64,000 nucleotides of DNA from SAR324 cluster bacterium REDSEA-S27_B3 (GCA_001627865.1 LUQO01000004.1:74384-138383), one strand, 5' to 3'. Positions 8,695 through 17,510 are shown, numbered from the stretch's first letter. Numbers and translations are program-made. The notes: generated by a model from the sequence alone, not told the origin.

Positions 8695-9534
8695 TCATTC
8701 CTTTGTTTCCGGCTTAGAATCTGACTCATCAGGGGTGTCAGATCCTGCACCAGGACTGAATTCGTCCTGAGTCGCTTTTACTTCAGGCTGGTCATGCACT
8801 TCTTCCGGATTTTTTTCAGAATCATTCTGCACTTGAGAAGTTTCTGCCTTACTTTCTTCTTCTACTGCTTCTTTTTCAGTGTTATCATCTCCTTCAGCAG
8901 ACTCTGCTTTTAGTTCACTTTCAACAGTATCCTCCGCCCCAGCATCCTGCTGAACACTTTCATCATTTGATTCATTTTCGGCAGTTCCCTTGGCCTCAGC
9001 ATCCTGCGGAATGTTTTCAGCAGATTCCTCTGAGGCAGCATCCTCCTGAGAATTTTCCTGAGTCAATTCCTCATTCTGAATTTCTTCACTGACTTCTTTC
9101 AGCACAGTGCTTTCTTTTTTCTTCTGTTTTTTCTTTGCACCTTTTTGCGATTTCAAATCACTTAAATTGTCTCCTACACTTCCTAACAGCTGTAAGATTG
9201 CCATTTCAGAGTTATCACCTAATCTGTTTTTTCCCAGTTTTATTATCCTGCAATATCCTCCTTGACGGTCTTTGTAGCGTTCGGCTAATTCACCGAAAAG
9301 TTGCCCCATGGCATCCTTGCTTTTTACATAACTCAAAGCCTGACGGCGTGCATGCAAGGTTCCTCGTTTCCCCAAACCAATCATTTTTTCAAGAGGTTTG
9401 CGTACTTCTTTTGCACGGGCCAGAGTGCAGGTAATCTGGCCATTTTCAATAATGGAAGTGACCATGTTCCGCATCATGGCAAGCCGATGTGCTGTAGTTA
9501 CTCCTAAGCGGTTTCCAGCTTTTAAATGTCGCAT
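8695..9534 (-). CDS. rplQ: 50S ribosomal protein L17 with long acidic C-terminal extension
   Basis: L17 is a large-subunit protein near the polypeptide exit tunnel. Residues 1-118 are a complete L17 domain (MRHLKAGNRLGVTTAHRLAM, then HARRQALSYVKSK, then YCRIIKLGKNRLGDNSEMAIL). Family members usually have about 115-200 residues; this one has 279. After a Lys-rich stretch near 128-142 comes a low-complexity tail dominated by Glu, Asp, Ser, Ala and Gln, ending SDSKPETKE. The frame stays open and has the same base composition as its neighbours, so it is probably translated. It is the last gene of the ribosomal cluster, 17 nt after rpoA. The tail's function is unknown. Confidence 0.95.
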   Translation of the reverse strand: MRHLKAGNRLGVTTAHRLAMMRNMVTSIIENGQITCTLARAKEVRKPLEKMIGLGKRGTLHARRQALSYVKSKDAMGQLFGELAERYKDRQGGYCRIIKLGKNRLGDNSEMAILQLLGSVGDNLSDLKSQKGAKKKQKKKESTVLKEVSEEIQNEELTQENSQEDAASEESAENIPQDAEAKGTAENESNDESVQQDAGAEDTVESELKAESAEGDDNTEKEAVEEESKAETSQVQNDSEKNPEEVHDQPEVKATQDEFSPGAGSDTPDESDSKPETKE

Positions 9535-9551
9535 TTTATTTTATTAACCGT

Positions 9552-10685
9552 TTAGTTTTCGTGTGGGTTGTTTGCGGGATCAAAATTATCCAGGGTAGTG
9601 CCAAAAGCCAACCCCATATCTGTCAGTATTACCTTGATTTCATTCAGTGACTTCCTGCCGAAATTTTTTGTTTTAAGCATTTCCTGTTCGGTTTTCTGAA
9701 CAAGATCTCCAATGGTTTCTATCTTTGCGTTTTGAAGGCAATTAATCGAGCGCACAGACAACTCAAGTTCGCTCACACTTCGATACAAATTCTCATTAAG
9801 TGGTTCGTCTTCCACTTCTTCTTCTGGCTCATCTATTATGCTGCTTTCATCAAAGTTAATAAACACATCCATATGTTCTTTGATAATTTTTGCCGCGTAA
9901 GCCAGGCTGTCTGTAGGCTTAACGGAACCGTTTGTCCATAATTCAAAATTCAAACGGTCGAAGTCTGTTTTCTGATCAACTCTTGAATTTTCAACTTCAT
10001 AGTTGATTCTGCTTACAGGTGAATGGTTTGAGTCCAGAAAAATTGTGCCAACCGGCAATTCCACCTGCTGATTATCTTCTGAGGTGACATAACCCTTATT
10101 GAAACGTGAATACATTGTGATGCTGATGGTAGCGCCTTTTTGCAATGTAGCCAAAGTTAAATCTGGATTTAAAATTTCTGCTTTTTCAAATGTTGATATG
10201 TCTCCGGCTTTTATTTCACATGGCCCTTCCCCGATGAGTTCCAGTTCAACAATTTCATCAACAAATTGCTCTATCTGAAGTTCCTTGATATTGAGGATTA
10301 CCTGAACCATGTCCTCAACAATTCCGGGAATATTGGTAAATTCGTGAGTTACTCCGTCTATCTGCACCGCGAAAACAGCAGAACCTCTGATCGAAGAAAG
10401 AAGAACACGTCTTAAAGAATGACCTATTGTAATGCCAAACCCGGGCTCTAATGGATCAAGTGTGAACTTACCGTAATCGGCTTTTAAGTCCTCCGATTCA
10501 AACTGAAGCTTTTTAGGCTTAGCGATCGACATCCAGTTTTTAGCAAAATATGGATTTTCGTCAGTCGTCCCTTCTTCAGCGTCAGGATCTGTTTCTATAG
10601 CTGTGAGATTGTTGTTTTCCGGAGTTATATTTTCATTCTCCGGATCTGTAGTTTCTAAAGTTTCATTTAGTTCAGTCATCTGCAT
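9552..10685 (-). CDS. rpoA: DNA-directed RNA polymerase subunit alpha, with acidic N-terminal extension
   Basis: The alpha subunit dimerises to nucleate RNA polymerase assembly, and its CTD binds UP elements and activators. The protein has 377 residues against a usual 310-340. The alpha-NTD begins around residue 55 (LKADYGKFTLDPLEPGFG, then LRRVLLSSIRGSAV). An acidic linker (DEPEEEVEDEP) leads to the alpha-CTD (ELSVRSINCLQNAKIETIGD, then NFGRKSLNEIK). The first ~50 residues are acidic and Asn/Thr-rich with no family counterpart that I know. An internal ATG at 10532 would remove them, but it has no ribosome binding site, so the long form is kept with reservation. It lies between rpsK (no rpsD in between) and rplQ. 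Confidence 0.95.
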   Translation of the reverse strand: MQMTELNETLETTDPENENITPENNNLTAIETDPDAEEGTTDENPYFAKNWMSIAKPKKLQFESEDLKADYGKFTLDPLEPGFGITIGHSLRRVLLSSIRGSAVFAVQIDGVTHEFTNIPGIVEDMVQVILNIKELQIEQFVDEIVELELIGEGPCEIKAGDISTFEKAEILNPDLTLATLQKGATISITMYSRFNKGYVTSEDNQQVELPVGTIFLDSNHSPVSRINYEVENSRVDQKTDFDRLNFELWTNGSVKPTDSLAYAAKIIKEHMDVFINFDESSIIDEPEEEVEDEPLNENLYRSVSELELSVRSINCLQNAKIETIGDLVQKTEQEMLKTKNFGRKSLNEIKVILTDMGLAFGTTLDNFDPANNPHEN

Positions 10686-10778
10686 TCCAGTTTAGTTTTC
10701 CGGTGTTAATTCAGTAACAAATATAAGAACTGCGCAGGTTATATTATCTGGCTGACAGTTCCGGTGTAATCACACTAA

Positions 10779-11162
10779 TCAGATCCTTCTTTGTTTCGGT
10801 GGTCTGCATCCATTATGAGGGACTGGTGTGATATCGTTGATTGATGTAATACGCATATCTTCAATAGCAGAGATTGCACGAAGTGCTGACTCCCGTCCTG
10901 AGCCGGGTCCTTTGACAAAAACATCAACGCTTTTCATTCCGCAGTCAACAGCTTTTTTTAATGCATCATCTGCTGCAACACGTGCTGCAAAAGGAGTGCT
11001 TTTACGGGAACCCTTGAAACCGTGTGCGCCTGTGCTGGACCACCCAATAGCGTTTCCTTGTGTGTCTGTAATTGTCACAATAGTGTTATTGAAGGTCGCC
11101 TTGATATAAATCCTGCCCTGTTCAACGTTTCTTTTTACTTTTCTTTTTTTTACCTGGGCCAT
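10779..11162 (-). CDS. rpsK: 30S ribosomal protein S11
   Basis: S11 forms part of the small-subunit platform that supports the P- and E-site region. The 127-residue protein is of normal length. It shows the S11 core [14 protein letters not shown], the [16 protein letters not shown] segment, the [13 protein letters not shown] turn and the C-terminal [18 protein letters not shown]. It follows rpsM by 31 nt and is followed by a 93-nt spacer and rpoA. In many bacteria rpsD lies in that spacer; here there is no room for it. Confidence 0.97.
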   Translation of the reverse strand: MAQVKKRKVKRNVEQGRIYIKATFNNTIVTITDTQGNAIGWSSTGAHGFKGSRKSTPFAARVAADDALKKAVDCGMKSVDVFVKGPGSGRESALRAISAIEDMRITSINDITPVPHNGCRPPKQRRI

Positions 11163-11193
11163 ATAGAGATTCTGCTTAAAATTTTATAAAAAT

Positions 11194-11562
11194 TTATTTT
11201 TTCTTACTTACTGCCAATCTGCGCGGACCTTTTCTGGTTCTTGCGTTGGTTTTGGTCCTTTGTCCTCTTACGGGCATATGCTTACGATGTCTCAAGCCTC
11301 GGTAGTTGCCTAAATCCATCAGTCGCTTAATATTCAAACTGATCTCGCTTCGAAGGTCTCCTTCAACCTGATATTCTTTCTCAATTATTGTTCGGATCTG
11401 ATTTACCTGTTCATCACTTAGATCACTTACTCGCACATTCTTATCGATCTTCGCTTTGCTTAAGATATCATTGGAAATCTTTCTGCCAATTCCATAAATG
11501 TAAGTTAGTCCAATTTCTACTCTTTTGGAATTTGGAAGATCAATGCCGGAAATTCTTGCCAT
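11194..11562 (-). CDS. rpsM: 30S ribosomal protein S13
   Basis: S13 sits in the head of the small subunit and contacts the large subunit and P-site tRNA. The 122-residue protein has the full family pattern: [27 protein letters not shown], the central [20 protein letters not shown] segment, and the basic tail ([31 protein letters not shown]). It lies between rpmJ (11 nt upstream) and rpsK, the standard order for the alpha operon. Confidence 0.97.
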   Translation of the reverse strand: MARISGIDLPNSKRVEIGLTYIYGIGRKISNDILSKAKIDKNVRVSDLSDEQVNQIRTIIEKEYQVEGDLRSEISLNIKRLMDLGNYRGLRHRKHMPVRGQRTKTNARTRKGPRRLAVSKKK

Positions 11563-11573
11563 CAGTTCCTTTT

Positions 11574-11687
11574 TTAACCCTGACGTTGTTTATGTTTCGG
11601 ATTCTCACAAATCACACGCAAGACCCCTTTTCTTTTAATGATTCTGCAGTTATCACAGATTTTTTTTACAGATGAACGTACTTTCAT
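11574..11687 (-). CDS. rpmJ: 50S ribosomal protein L36
   Basis: A 37-residue protein, found by translating the gap between secY and rpsM. It begins [20 protein letters not shown] and ends with [11 protein letters not shown]. The Cys-x2-Cys pair (C11, C14) with C27 and H32 is the zinc ribbon of the C+ form of L36, a small large-subunit protein. It lies 14 nt downstream of secY, where many genomes have map or infA between the two. Confidence 0.95.
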   Translation of the reverse strand: MKVRSSVKKICDNCRIIKRKGVLRVICENPKHKQRQG

Positions 11688-11701
11688 TTTCTTTTAACAA
11701 T

Positions 11702-13036
11702 TTATAAACGGAGCGCGGCAGATCTCATTTGTCGGCGCTTAGTTTTTTTCATGAAGCCGTCATAATTCTGATTAAGCAGAAAGGCTTCAATTTGATTTAC
11801 CAGATCCAGACCTACTCCAACCACAATTAAGAGTGCTGTTCCTCCAAAGAAGAATGGTATATCAAAAAGATCAAACAGGATATAAGGTACGAGACATACT
11901 ATAGCCAGGTAGGTTGCCCCGCCAAAAGTCAATCTTGATAAAACTAAATTCACATACTCTGCAGTTTTTTTCCCCGGACGTATTCCGGGAATGTAACCGC
12001 CATGTCTCTTCATTTCTTCTGCGATCTTCACCGGGTTGAATGTTATTGCGGTGTAAAAGAATGCAAAGAAAAAAATCATCAGTGCAAACAAAAAATTATA
12101 TAGCATTCTTCCTGGAACTAACTGACTGCCAACAGCTTGCACCCATGGAATTGTGATAAAGCCAGTGATAGTTGCCGGAAAAGCCAGAATCGATGAAGCA
12201 AATATCGGCGGAATAACACCCGCAGTATTTATTTTCAGAGGAAGGTGTGACGACTGACCTCCGTACATACGGTTGCCCTGCATTCTCTTCGCGTATTGTA
12301 CTGGTATTTTCCTGTAAGCAGTTTCAGCAAATATTACCAGGAAAATTACAACTATCATTAATAATCCAACTACGGTAAGTACCAGAGGTGATAATACATT
12401 GTCCTGAACAAGACGAATGGAATTTAGCACCGCGCCGGGAATGCCTACAACGATTCCTGCAAATATCAGTAAGGAAATTCCATTTCCAATTCCTCGTTCA
12501 CTTATCTGCTCTCCAACCCACATCAGGAAAGCTGTTCCAGCTGTCAATGTAATCACGGTAAGGGCCCTGAATGCCCATGGACTTAGTGTGGAAATTACTA
12601 TTGGCTGTCCGTTAGGCGCCGCCATGCTTTCAAGTCCAACCGCAATGGCAAATCCCTGAATTACACTGAGAACTATTGTTCCGTATCTTGTGTAACCTGT
12701 AATCTTTTTGCGCCCTGCATCACCTTCTTTTGATAATCTTTCCAGATAAGGAAATACAGCGGTCATCAATTGTATAATGATTGAAGCACTGATGTATGGC
12801 ATCACGCCCAAGGCAAAAACAGTCAAACGTGCTAATGCTCCTCCGGTAAACATATCAAAAAACCGCAGGATAGAGCCCTGTTGCGCTTCAAAAAACGCTG
12901 TCAACGCTGCTCCATCAATTCCCGGGGTTGGTATATGTGCCCCCAGACGAAAAATCAGAAGCATGGCCAATGTGAAAAAAATTCGCTGCCTGAGTTCTTC
13001 GATCCGAAAAATGTTCTGAATTATGTTTAACATCAA
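11702..13036 (-). CDS. secY: Protein translocase channel subunit SecY
   Basis: SecY is the central pore of the SecYEG translocon, moving proteins across or into the inner membrane. The 444-residue protein is very hydrophobic with the expected ten membrane segments. The family motifs RLGAHIPTPGID (after TM1), GVMPYISASIIIQLM and GIGNGISLLIFAGIV are present, as is the TM10/C-terminal region ending KKTKRRQMRSAALRL. The start at 13036 gives MMLNIIQNIF; the second Met may be the real one. It follows rplO by 7 nt, as in the spc operon, and is followed directly by rpmJ. Confidence 0.97.
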   Translation of the reverse strand: MMLNIIQNIFRIEELRQRIFFTLAMLLIFRLGAHIPTPGIDGAALTAFFEAQQGSILRFFDMFTGGALARLTVFALGVMPYISASIIIQLMTAVFPYLERLSKEGDAGRKKITGYTRYGTIVLSVIQGFAIAVGLESMAAPNGQPIVISTLSPWAFRALTVITLTAGTAFLMWVGEQISERGIGNGISLLIFAGIVVGIPGAVLNSIRLVQDNVLSPLVLTVVGLLMIVVIFLVIFAETAYRKIPVQYAKRMQGNRMYGGQSSHLPLKINTAGVIPPIFASSILAFPATITGFITIPWVQAVGSQLVPGRMLYNFLFALMIFFFAFFYTAITFNPVKIAEEMKRHGGYIPGIRPGKKTAEYVNLVLSRLTFGGATYLAIVCLVPYILFDLFDIPFFFGGTALLIVVGVGLDLVNQIEAFLLNQNYDGFMKKTKRRQMRSAALRL

Positions 13037-13043
13037 AGACGCA

Positions 13044-13490
13044 CTAGGCTAATTTGATCACTTCTCCCCCGGCTTTTTCTACTGCTTCTGCAGCATTTGC
13101 GCTGGCCATATCAACTTCAATTTTAATTTTTTTGTTAAGTACCCCTTTGCCCAGAAGCTTCACCGGTTTGTCTTCTTTTTTTATAAAGCCCAAAGCCTTT
13201 AGTTTTGATTTATCAAGATGACTTCCTGTTTCAACTGCAGGAGAATCTTCAAGATTTTGTAAATTAATCAGCTGGGCAATTTCTTTGTTAGGACTGGTGA
13301 ATCCAAATTTCGGTAGTCTTCTGTTAAGAGGATTTTGTCCTCCCTCATAACCCCGTTTCTGTTTATATCCTGAACGGGATTTTGCTCCATTCTGACCCCT
13401 TCCGCAGTTCTTACCCTTGCCACTGCCAGGACCGCGTCCAACACGTTTTCTGCGTGCGGTTTTGCTTGAAACAAGTTCGTGAAGATGCAT
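13044..13490 (-). CDS. rplO: 50S ribosomal protein L15
   Basis: L15 is an assembly protein of the large subunit. The 148-residue protein has the long Gly/Lys/Arg-rich N-terminal extension typical of the family (RKRVGRGPGSGKGKNCGRG, then GYKQKRGYEGGQNPLNRRLP) and a globular C-terminus (VKLLGKGVLNKKIKIEVDMA). It lies between rpmD and secY in the canonical spc operon order, 18 nt after rpmD. Confidence 0.97.
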   Translation of the reverse strand: MHLHELVSSKTARRKRVGRGPGSGKGKNCGRGQNGAKSRSGYKQKRGYEGGQNPLNRRLPKFGFTSPNKEIAQLINLQNLEDSPAVETGSHLDKSKLKALGFIKKEDKPVKLLGKGVLNKKIKIEVDMASANAAEAVEKAGGEVIKLA

Positions 13491-13508
13491 TTCTAACCTT
13501 TTAGTTTT

Positions 13509-13694
13509 TTATTCTACCGAGTCAATTCGGACAAGATGATTAATTTTCTGGATCATTCCTCGAATTTCCGGAGTATTTTCCAGGACAGAATTGCTGTTTA
13601 TTTTCCGAAGTCCCAACCCACGCAGACATGCTTTTTGATTTTTTTGTGATCCAATACTACTTCGAATCTGTGTCACTTTTATTTTCTGAGCCAT
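13509..13694 (-). CDS. rpmD: 50S ribosomal protein L30
   Basis: A 61-residue protein of the bacterial L30 type. It has KVTQIRSSIGSQKNQKACLR, GLGLRKINSNSVLENTPEIR and the closing INHLVRI, the standard L30 pattern in which GL-R-L is followed by a short C-terminal strand. It sits 2 nt after rpsE and 18 nt before rplO. L30 is missing in some bacterial lineages, so its presence is a weak taxonomic marker. Confidence 0.96.
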   Translation of the reverse strand: MAQKIKVTQIRSSIGSQKNQKACLRGLGLRKINSNSVLENTPEIRGMIQKINHLVRIDSVE

Positions 13695-13696
13695 GT

Positions 13697-14200
13697 TTAG
13701 TGCTGACTTATGTAATTGATGTCTTTGCCTCTGGCTTTAGCAATCCATTCGTTACTTCTTAAATTATATAAACCATTAAGTGTTGAGCGTACCAGATTAT
13801 TTGGATTTCTGGAGCCTAGACACTTAACGCTGATATCCATAATGCCTGCTGCCTCCATGACCGCACGAACAGCCCCAGCGGCAATTATACCGTGTCCTTT
13901 CTCTGCCGGTTTCATCAAAACTTTTCCTGAACCAAAGCGACTGGTGGTAACATGCGGAATTGATGTGCCTTGTATATGTATTTTTTTCATGTTGACAGCA
14001 GCCTGTTCAACAGCTTTACGGATTGCTTCCACAACCTCGTTTGCTTTGCCTAGTCCAAGACCGACCTTGCCTTTACCGTCACCAACAACCACCAGTGCAC
14101 TGAAACTGAACCGCCGACCGCCTTTGACAACTTTTGCCACGCGGTTCACACGAATTACTTTTTCAATTAATTCATTTTTTTCGGAATTGTTTTCTGCCAC
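13697..14200 (-). CDS. rpsE: 30S ribosomal protein S5
   Basis: S5 lies at the mRNA entry side of the small subunit and affects decoding accuracy. The 167-residue protein shows the double-stranded RNA-binding-like N-terminal domain ([39 protein letters not shown]) and the C-terminal domain ([20 protein letters not shown]). The spectinomycin-sensitivity loop KVVKGGRR is wild-type-like. It lies between rplR and rpmD, with 28 nt to rplR. Confidence 0.97.
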   Translation of the reverse strand: MAENNSEKNELIEKVIRVNRVAKVVKGGRRFSFSALVVVGDGKGKVGLGLGKANEVVEAIRKAVEQAAVNMKKIHIQGTSIPHVTTSRFGSGKVLMKPAEKGHGIIAAGAVRAVMEAAGIMDISVKCLGSRNPNNLVRSTLNGLYNLRSNEWIAKARGKDINYISQH

Positions 14201-14228
14201 TTTATACTTTATTTGGTTATTTTGGAGA

Positions 14229-14597
14229 TTAAAATTTTAATCCTGCTTCTCTTGCACCTTCAGCCAGGGACTGAACACGACCGTGATAAACAAAACCGCC
14301 GCGATCAAAGACAGCTGAAGAAATGGACTTATCAAGAAGTTTTTTTGCTATATCAGCTCCAACAGATTTCGCTGCATCCTTATTCCCACTGTATGTTTTT
14401 TTCAGAGACTTTTGTATGGTCACAGTGGAAGAACATGCCAGTGTGCCTCCCATGTTGTCGTCTATTGCCTGAACATATATATGACGTGAAGACCTGAAGA
14501 CAGCCAGGCGCGGACGTGATTCTGTTCCGTGAATTTTTTTTCTTATCCGCCTGTGTCTTGTTAGTCTTCCTTTCAGACGAGCTGCTGCGTTATTCAT
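14229..14597 (-). CDS. rplR: 50S ribosomal protein L18
   Basis: L18 binds 5S rRNA with L5 in the central protuberance. The protein has 122 residues, normal length. The basic N-terminus ([20 protein letters not shown]) is followed by [20 protein letters not shown], the family core, and ends with [20 protein letters not shown]. It follows rplF by 18 nt in canonical spc order. Confidence 0.97.
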   Translation of the reverse strand: MNNAAARLKGRLTRHRRIRKKIHGTESRPRLAVFRSSRHIYVQAIDDNMGGTLACSSTVTIQKSLKKTYSGNKDAAKSVGADIAKKLLDKSISSAVFDRGGFVYHGRVQSLAEGAREAGLKF

Positions 14598-14615
14598 TTC
14601 AGTGATGCTTATAAT

Positions 14616-15155
14616 TTAAATTTTACCGCTTTTTCCTGCTTTACGTTTTAGCTTCTGACCTTCAAACAGAACACCTTTCCCTTTATATGGTTCAGGTGGT
14701 CTAAACTTTTGTATTTCTGCAGATACTTGACCCAAAAGCTGCTTATCTGAACTTTCAAGAAGTATTTTCGTGTTTGCATTTACTGCTGCAGTAATTCCTT
14801 CAGGAAGAGTGTATTTAATAGGATGAGAATGACCCAAATTCAAAACCAGTTCTTTTTGGCTAACCGCTGCTCTGTAACCGACACCAATTAAGTTGAGCTG
14901 CTTTTGAAAACCCTGAGTAACACCTTGTATCATATTATTTATAAGTTTCCATGTTGTGCCGATCATTGCCGTTGTTGACTGTCCTTCATTTGAAGGAATC
15001 ACAGATAGTGTCTCATTTTCAATTACCAAATCCACTTCCGGATGAGTCTTCAGTTCCAATTCTCCCTTTGGCCCCTTCACTTCCAGCAGCCTGTCATTGA
15101 AGGCTACCTTTACATCCTGCACCAGTTTGATTGGTCTTTTACCGATTCTTGACAT
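14616..15155 (-). CDS. rplF: 50S ribosomal protein L6
   Basis: L6 is a two-domain protein near the factor-binding site and sarcin-ricin loop. The 179-residue protein starts MSRIGKRPIKLVQDVKV and has the duplicated L6 fold. The signature region PPEPYKGKGVLFEGQKLKRK near the C-terminus is complete. It lies 23 nt after rpsH. Confidence 0.97.
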   Translation of the reverse strand: MSRIGKRPIKLVQDVKVAFNDRLLEVKGPKGELELKTHPEVDLVIENETLSVIPSNEGQSTTAMIGTTWKLINNMIQGVTQGFQKQLNLIGVGYRAAVSQKELVLNLGHSHPIKYTLPEGITAAVNANTKILLESSDKQLLGQVSAEIQKFRPPEPYKGKGVLFEGQKLKRKAGKSGKI

Positions 15156-15178
15156 TGTCTGATATTATTAAATTCCAA

Positions 15179-15574
15179 CTATCGCACATTACAAAGCACT
15201 TCACCGCCGATATTATCCTCTCTACATTGTCGATCGCTCATAATTCCCCTTGAAGTTGAAAGGATGGAAATCCCTTGTCCATTTAGTATTGGTTTGCAGT
15301 CTTTCCCTTTTTTGTAGAGACGAAGTCCGGGCTTGCTGATTCGAGTAATCTCGCGAATTACCGGCAAATTATCCACATACTTCAACCATATTCGCAGTTG
15401 AGGGAATTTCCCATTTTCATCCAACTCCCAGTTCACGATAAAACCTTCTTCCTTCAAAACCTTTACTATGTTGAGTTTGATTTTGGAAGATAACAGAACA
15501 AGGCTTTCTTTTTTCCTCATATTCGCGTTGCGGATTCGTGTTAGCAGGTCCGCGACCGGATCACTCATGGACAT
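15179..15574 (-). CDS. rpsH: 30S ribosomal protein S8
   Basis: S8 binds the central domain of 16S rRNA early in small-subunit assembly; in E. coli it also represses the spc operon. The 131-residue protein begins MSMSDPVADLLTRIRNANMR and has the C-terminal signature GQGISILSTSRGIMSDRQCR followed by GGEVLCNVR. The real start may be the second Met. It lies 31 nt after rpsN. Confidence 0.97.
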   Translation of the reverse strand: MSMSDPVADLLTRIRNANMRKKESLVLLSSKIKLNIVKVLKEEGFIVNWELDENGKFPQLRIWLKYVDNLPVIREITRISKPGLRLYKKGKDCKPILNGQGISILSTSRGIMSDRQCREDNIGGEVLCNVR

Positions 15575-15605
15575 AAACTAATCTTTTCTATCAATATTAT
15601 TTAAA

Positions 15606-15791
15606 TTACCAACTGGCTTTTATTACGCCCGGAAGTAGTCCGGAATTTGCGTGCTTTCTGAAACAAATCCTGCACATGCCGAATTTTCGCAAATATCCTC
15701 TGGGACGTCCGCAATATGCGCACCTGCTGTGTTCTCTAACTTTAAATTTTTGGGTACGCTCGCATTTTGCGATCATTGATTTTTTTGCCAT
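15606..15791 (-). CDS. rpsN: 30S ribosomal protein S14, zinc-binding (type Z)
   Basis: A 61-residue S14 of the short zinc form. Two Cys-x2-Cys pairs (CAYC in [17 protein letters not shown] in [12 protein letters not shown]) form the zinc site, and the ending [12 protein letters not shown] is the family C-terminus. Many proteobacteria carry the longer zinc-free form here, so the type Z form gives a modest clue about lineage. It lies 5 nt after rplE. Confidence 0.97.
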   Translation of the reverse strand: MAKKSMIAKCERTQKFKVREHSRCAYCGRPRGYLRKFGMCRICFRKHANSGLLPGVIKASW

Positions 15792-15796
15792 CTAAA

Positions 15797-16342
15797 TTAC
15801 TTTCTAAATGGGAATCCCAGGTTTTGAATCATTGTAAAACTCTCATCATCAGTAAGTGCACTGGTAACAATTGAAATATTCATGCCGCGTACATGATCCA
15901 CATCATCAAACTCGATTTCAGGAAATATCAGTTGTTCCTTGATTCCTATGTTATAGTTTCCGGCACCATCAAAGGCTCTGGGTGAAATTCCCCTGAAGTC
16001 TCTGATTCTTGGCATTGCAATGTGTAGCAGTTTGTCAAGAAATGTCCACATTTGTTTATTACGCAAAGTTACCATGCATCCAATAGGCATGCCTTCACGC
16101 AGTTTAAAGGTAGCAATGGAACGTTTTGCCCGTGTAACAACAGGTTTTTGTCCGGAAATTGAGGCCAGCTGCTTGCAGGCAGTTTCAATTGCTTTGGGAT
16201 TTTGAATAGCTTCTCCCAAACCTATGTTTAAGGTAACTTTTTTAATCGCAGGGATTTGATGCTTGTTTTTATACTTGTACTTCTCCTGCAAAAGCGGGAC
16301 TACTTTTGACTGGTATGTTTGTAACAAGTGACTCTCTGACAT
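15797..16342 (-). CDS. rplE: 50S ribosomal protein L5
   Basis: L5 binds 5S rRNA and contacts P-site tRNA and S13. The 181-residue protein has KKVTLNIGLGEAIQNPKAIE, then TRAKRSIATFKLREGMPIGC and DFRGISPRAFDGAGNYNIGI, all family signatures. Its ATG overlaps the rplX stop codon by one base (TAATG), which suggests translational coupling. Confidence 0.97.
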   Translation of the reverse strand: MSESHLLQTYQSKVVPLLQEKYKYKNKHQIPAIKKVTLNIGLGEAIQNPKAIETACKQLASISGQKPVVTRAKRSIATFKLREGMPIGCMVTLRNKQMWTFLDKLLHIAMPRIRDFRGISPRAFDGAGNYNIGIKEQLIFPEIEFDDVDHVRGMNISIVTSALTDDESFTMIQNLGFPFRK

Positions 16343-16683
16343 TATCCTAATACCTCCCCGGATTTTGCACAGATTCTGTTCTTTACACCAGCGTCACTGG
16401 TTTGTATTTTCACACGCACACCTCTTTTTAAAGTTGGATTGTATAACTGAACATTTGAATAGTGAACAGGAGATTCTACCTGGATCAATCCTCCTTGCTG
16501 ATTTGCCGGATTAGGTTTTGTGTGGCGTGTTACCGTATTTACTCCCTCAATCAACACTCGCTCGTTTTTCCAGTCAACATTCACAACTCTTCCGGTACGT
16601 CCTTTTTCTTTTCCGGAAATGACTATCACAGTATCGTCACGACGAATTGTTGGCCGTCTTTTTTTTCTTTGTTCAGTTTTCAT
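16342..16683 (-). CDS. rplX: 50S ribosomal protein L24
   Basis: L24 is an assembly initiator near the exit tunnel. The 113-residue protein has the KOW motif in DDTVIVISGKEKGRTGRVVN, followed by VLIEGVNTVTRHTKPNPANQ. The basic N-terminus (KTEQRKKRRPTIRR) is slightly longer than in most members. It lies between rplN and rplE in canonical order. Confidence 0.97.
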   Translation of the reverse strand: MKTEQRKKRRPTIRRDDTVIVISGKEKGRTGRVVNVDWKNERVLIEGVNTVTRHTKPNPANQQGGLIQVESPVHYSNVQLYNPTLKRGVRVKIQTSDAGVKNRICAKSGEVLG

Positions 16684-16694
16684 TGTCCAGTATT

Positions 16695-17063
16695 TTACAA
16701 TACTTCCGGGGCCAGTGAGAGGATTCTCATGAATTTTCCGGCACGTAATTCGCGTGCCACTGGTCCGAAAATCCTTGTACCTACCGGTTCACGTTTTGCG
16801 TCTATTACAACAGCAGAATTTTCATCAAATCTGATATAACTGCCGTCAGGACGTCTGAATTCTTTTTTTGTACGAACTATCACTGCTCTTATTACATCTC
16901 CGGATTTCACTTTAGAATTAGGCAGAGCATCTTTGATGGATGCGACAATAATGTCTCCTACTCTGGCATAACGCCTTTTTGATCCTCCGAGTACTTTGAT
17001 GCACATCAGGCGTTTTGCGCCGGAGTTATCAGCAACTTCTATGATACTTTGTGATTGAATCAT
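16695..17063 (-). CDS. rplN: 50S ribosomal protein L14
   Basis: L14 forms part of an intersubunit bridge near the factor-binding region. The protein has exactly the common length of 122 residues. It starts [20 protein letters not shown] and includes [20 protein letters not shown] and [20 protein letters not shown], ending in LSLAPEVL. Its ATG overlaps the rpsQ stop by 4 nt. Confidence 0.97.
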   Translation of the reverse strand: MIQSQSIIEVADNSGAKRLMCIKVLGGSKRRYARVGDIIVASIKDALPNSKVKSGDVIRAVIVRTKKEFRRPDGSYIRFDENSAVVIDAKREPVGTRIFGPVARELRAGKFMRILSLAPEVL

Positions 17064-17314
17064 TGTACCCGCTTATACAGTCGGAAACGTTTACGCTTAC
17101 TCAAAGGCCTGCACTCAGCAATTTGCACCATGTCCCCAATTTGGCATACGTTCTGCTCATCGTGCGCTATGTATTTTTTTGAGCGTTTGATGGTTTTTTT
17201 ATAGATTGGATGCTTTATTTTTCTCTCAATCTTCACAACAATGGATTTGTCCATATTGCTACTGACAACAACCCCGCTTTGTAGTTTAAGCTTACTCATT
17301 TCATTTAGACTCAT
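17060..17314 (-). CDS. rpsQ: 30S ribosomal protein S17
   Basis: S17 is a primary 16S rRNA-binding protein with an OB fold. The 84-residue protein has [39 protein letters not shown] and the ending [15 protein letters not shown]. The start at 17314 overlaps the end of rpmC by 14 nt. An ATG at 17299, just after the rpmC stop, would shorten it by five residues and is equally plausible. Confidence 0.96.
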   Translation of the reverse strand: MSLNEMSKLKLQSGVVVSSNMDKSIVVKIERKIKHPIYKKTIKRSKKYIAHDEQNVCQIGDMVQIAECRPLSKRKRFRLYKRVQ

Positions 17315-17510
17315 CTGAATTTTGCTGCTTTTTCTCTATCAATACTGTGTTTACACGAGCTATGTTTCTACGTGTTTTTTTGATCATGTTGACATCAGCC
17401 AACTGCCTTGAAACATGCCCACAGCGTAAACGCAAATATTCTTCTTTGAGGTCATTTCTTTTTGCTTCCAGTTCATTAACAGGAAGTGCTCGTAACTCGG
17501 TTGCTTTCAC
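17301..17510 (-). CDS. rpmC: 50S ribosomal protein L29
   Basis: A 69-residue two-helix protein at the exit tunnel, next to L23. It starts [20 protein letters not shown] and contains [19 protein letters not shown] and [13 protein letters not shown], the family pattern. It overlaps rplP by 4 nt upstream and rpsQ downstream, consistent with a tightly coupled operon. Confidence 0.96.
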   Translation of the reverse strand: MKATELRALPVNELEAKRNDLKEEYLRLRCGHVSRQLADVNMIKKTRRNIARVNTVLIEKKQQNSDESK

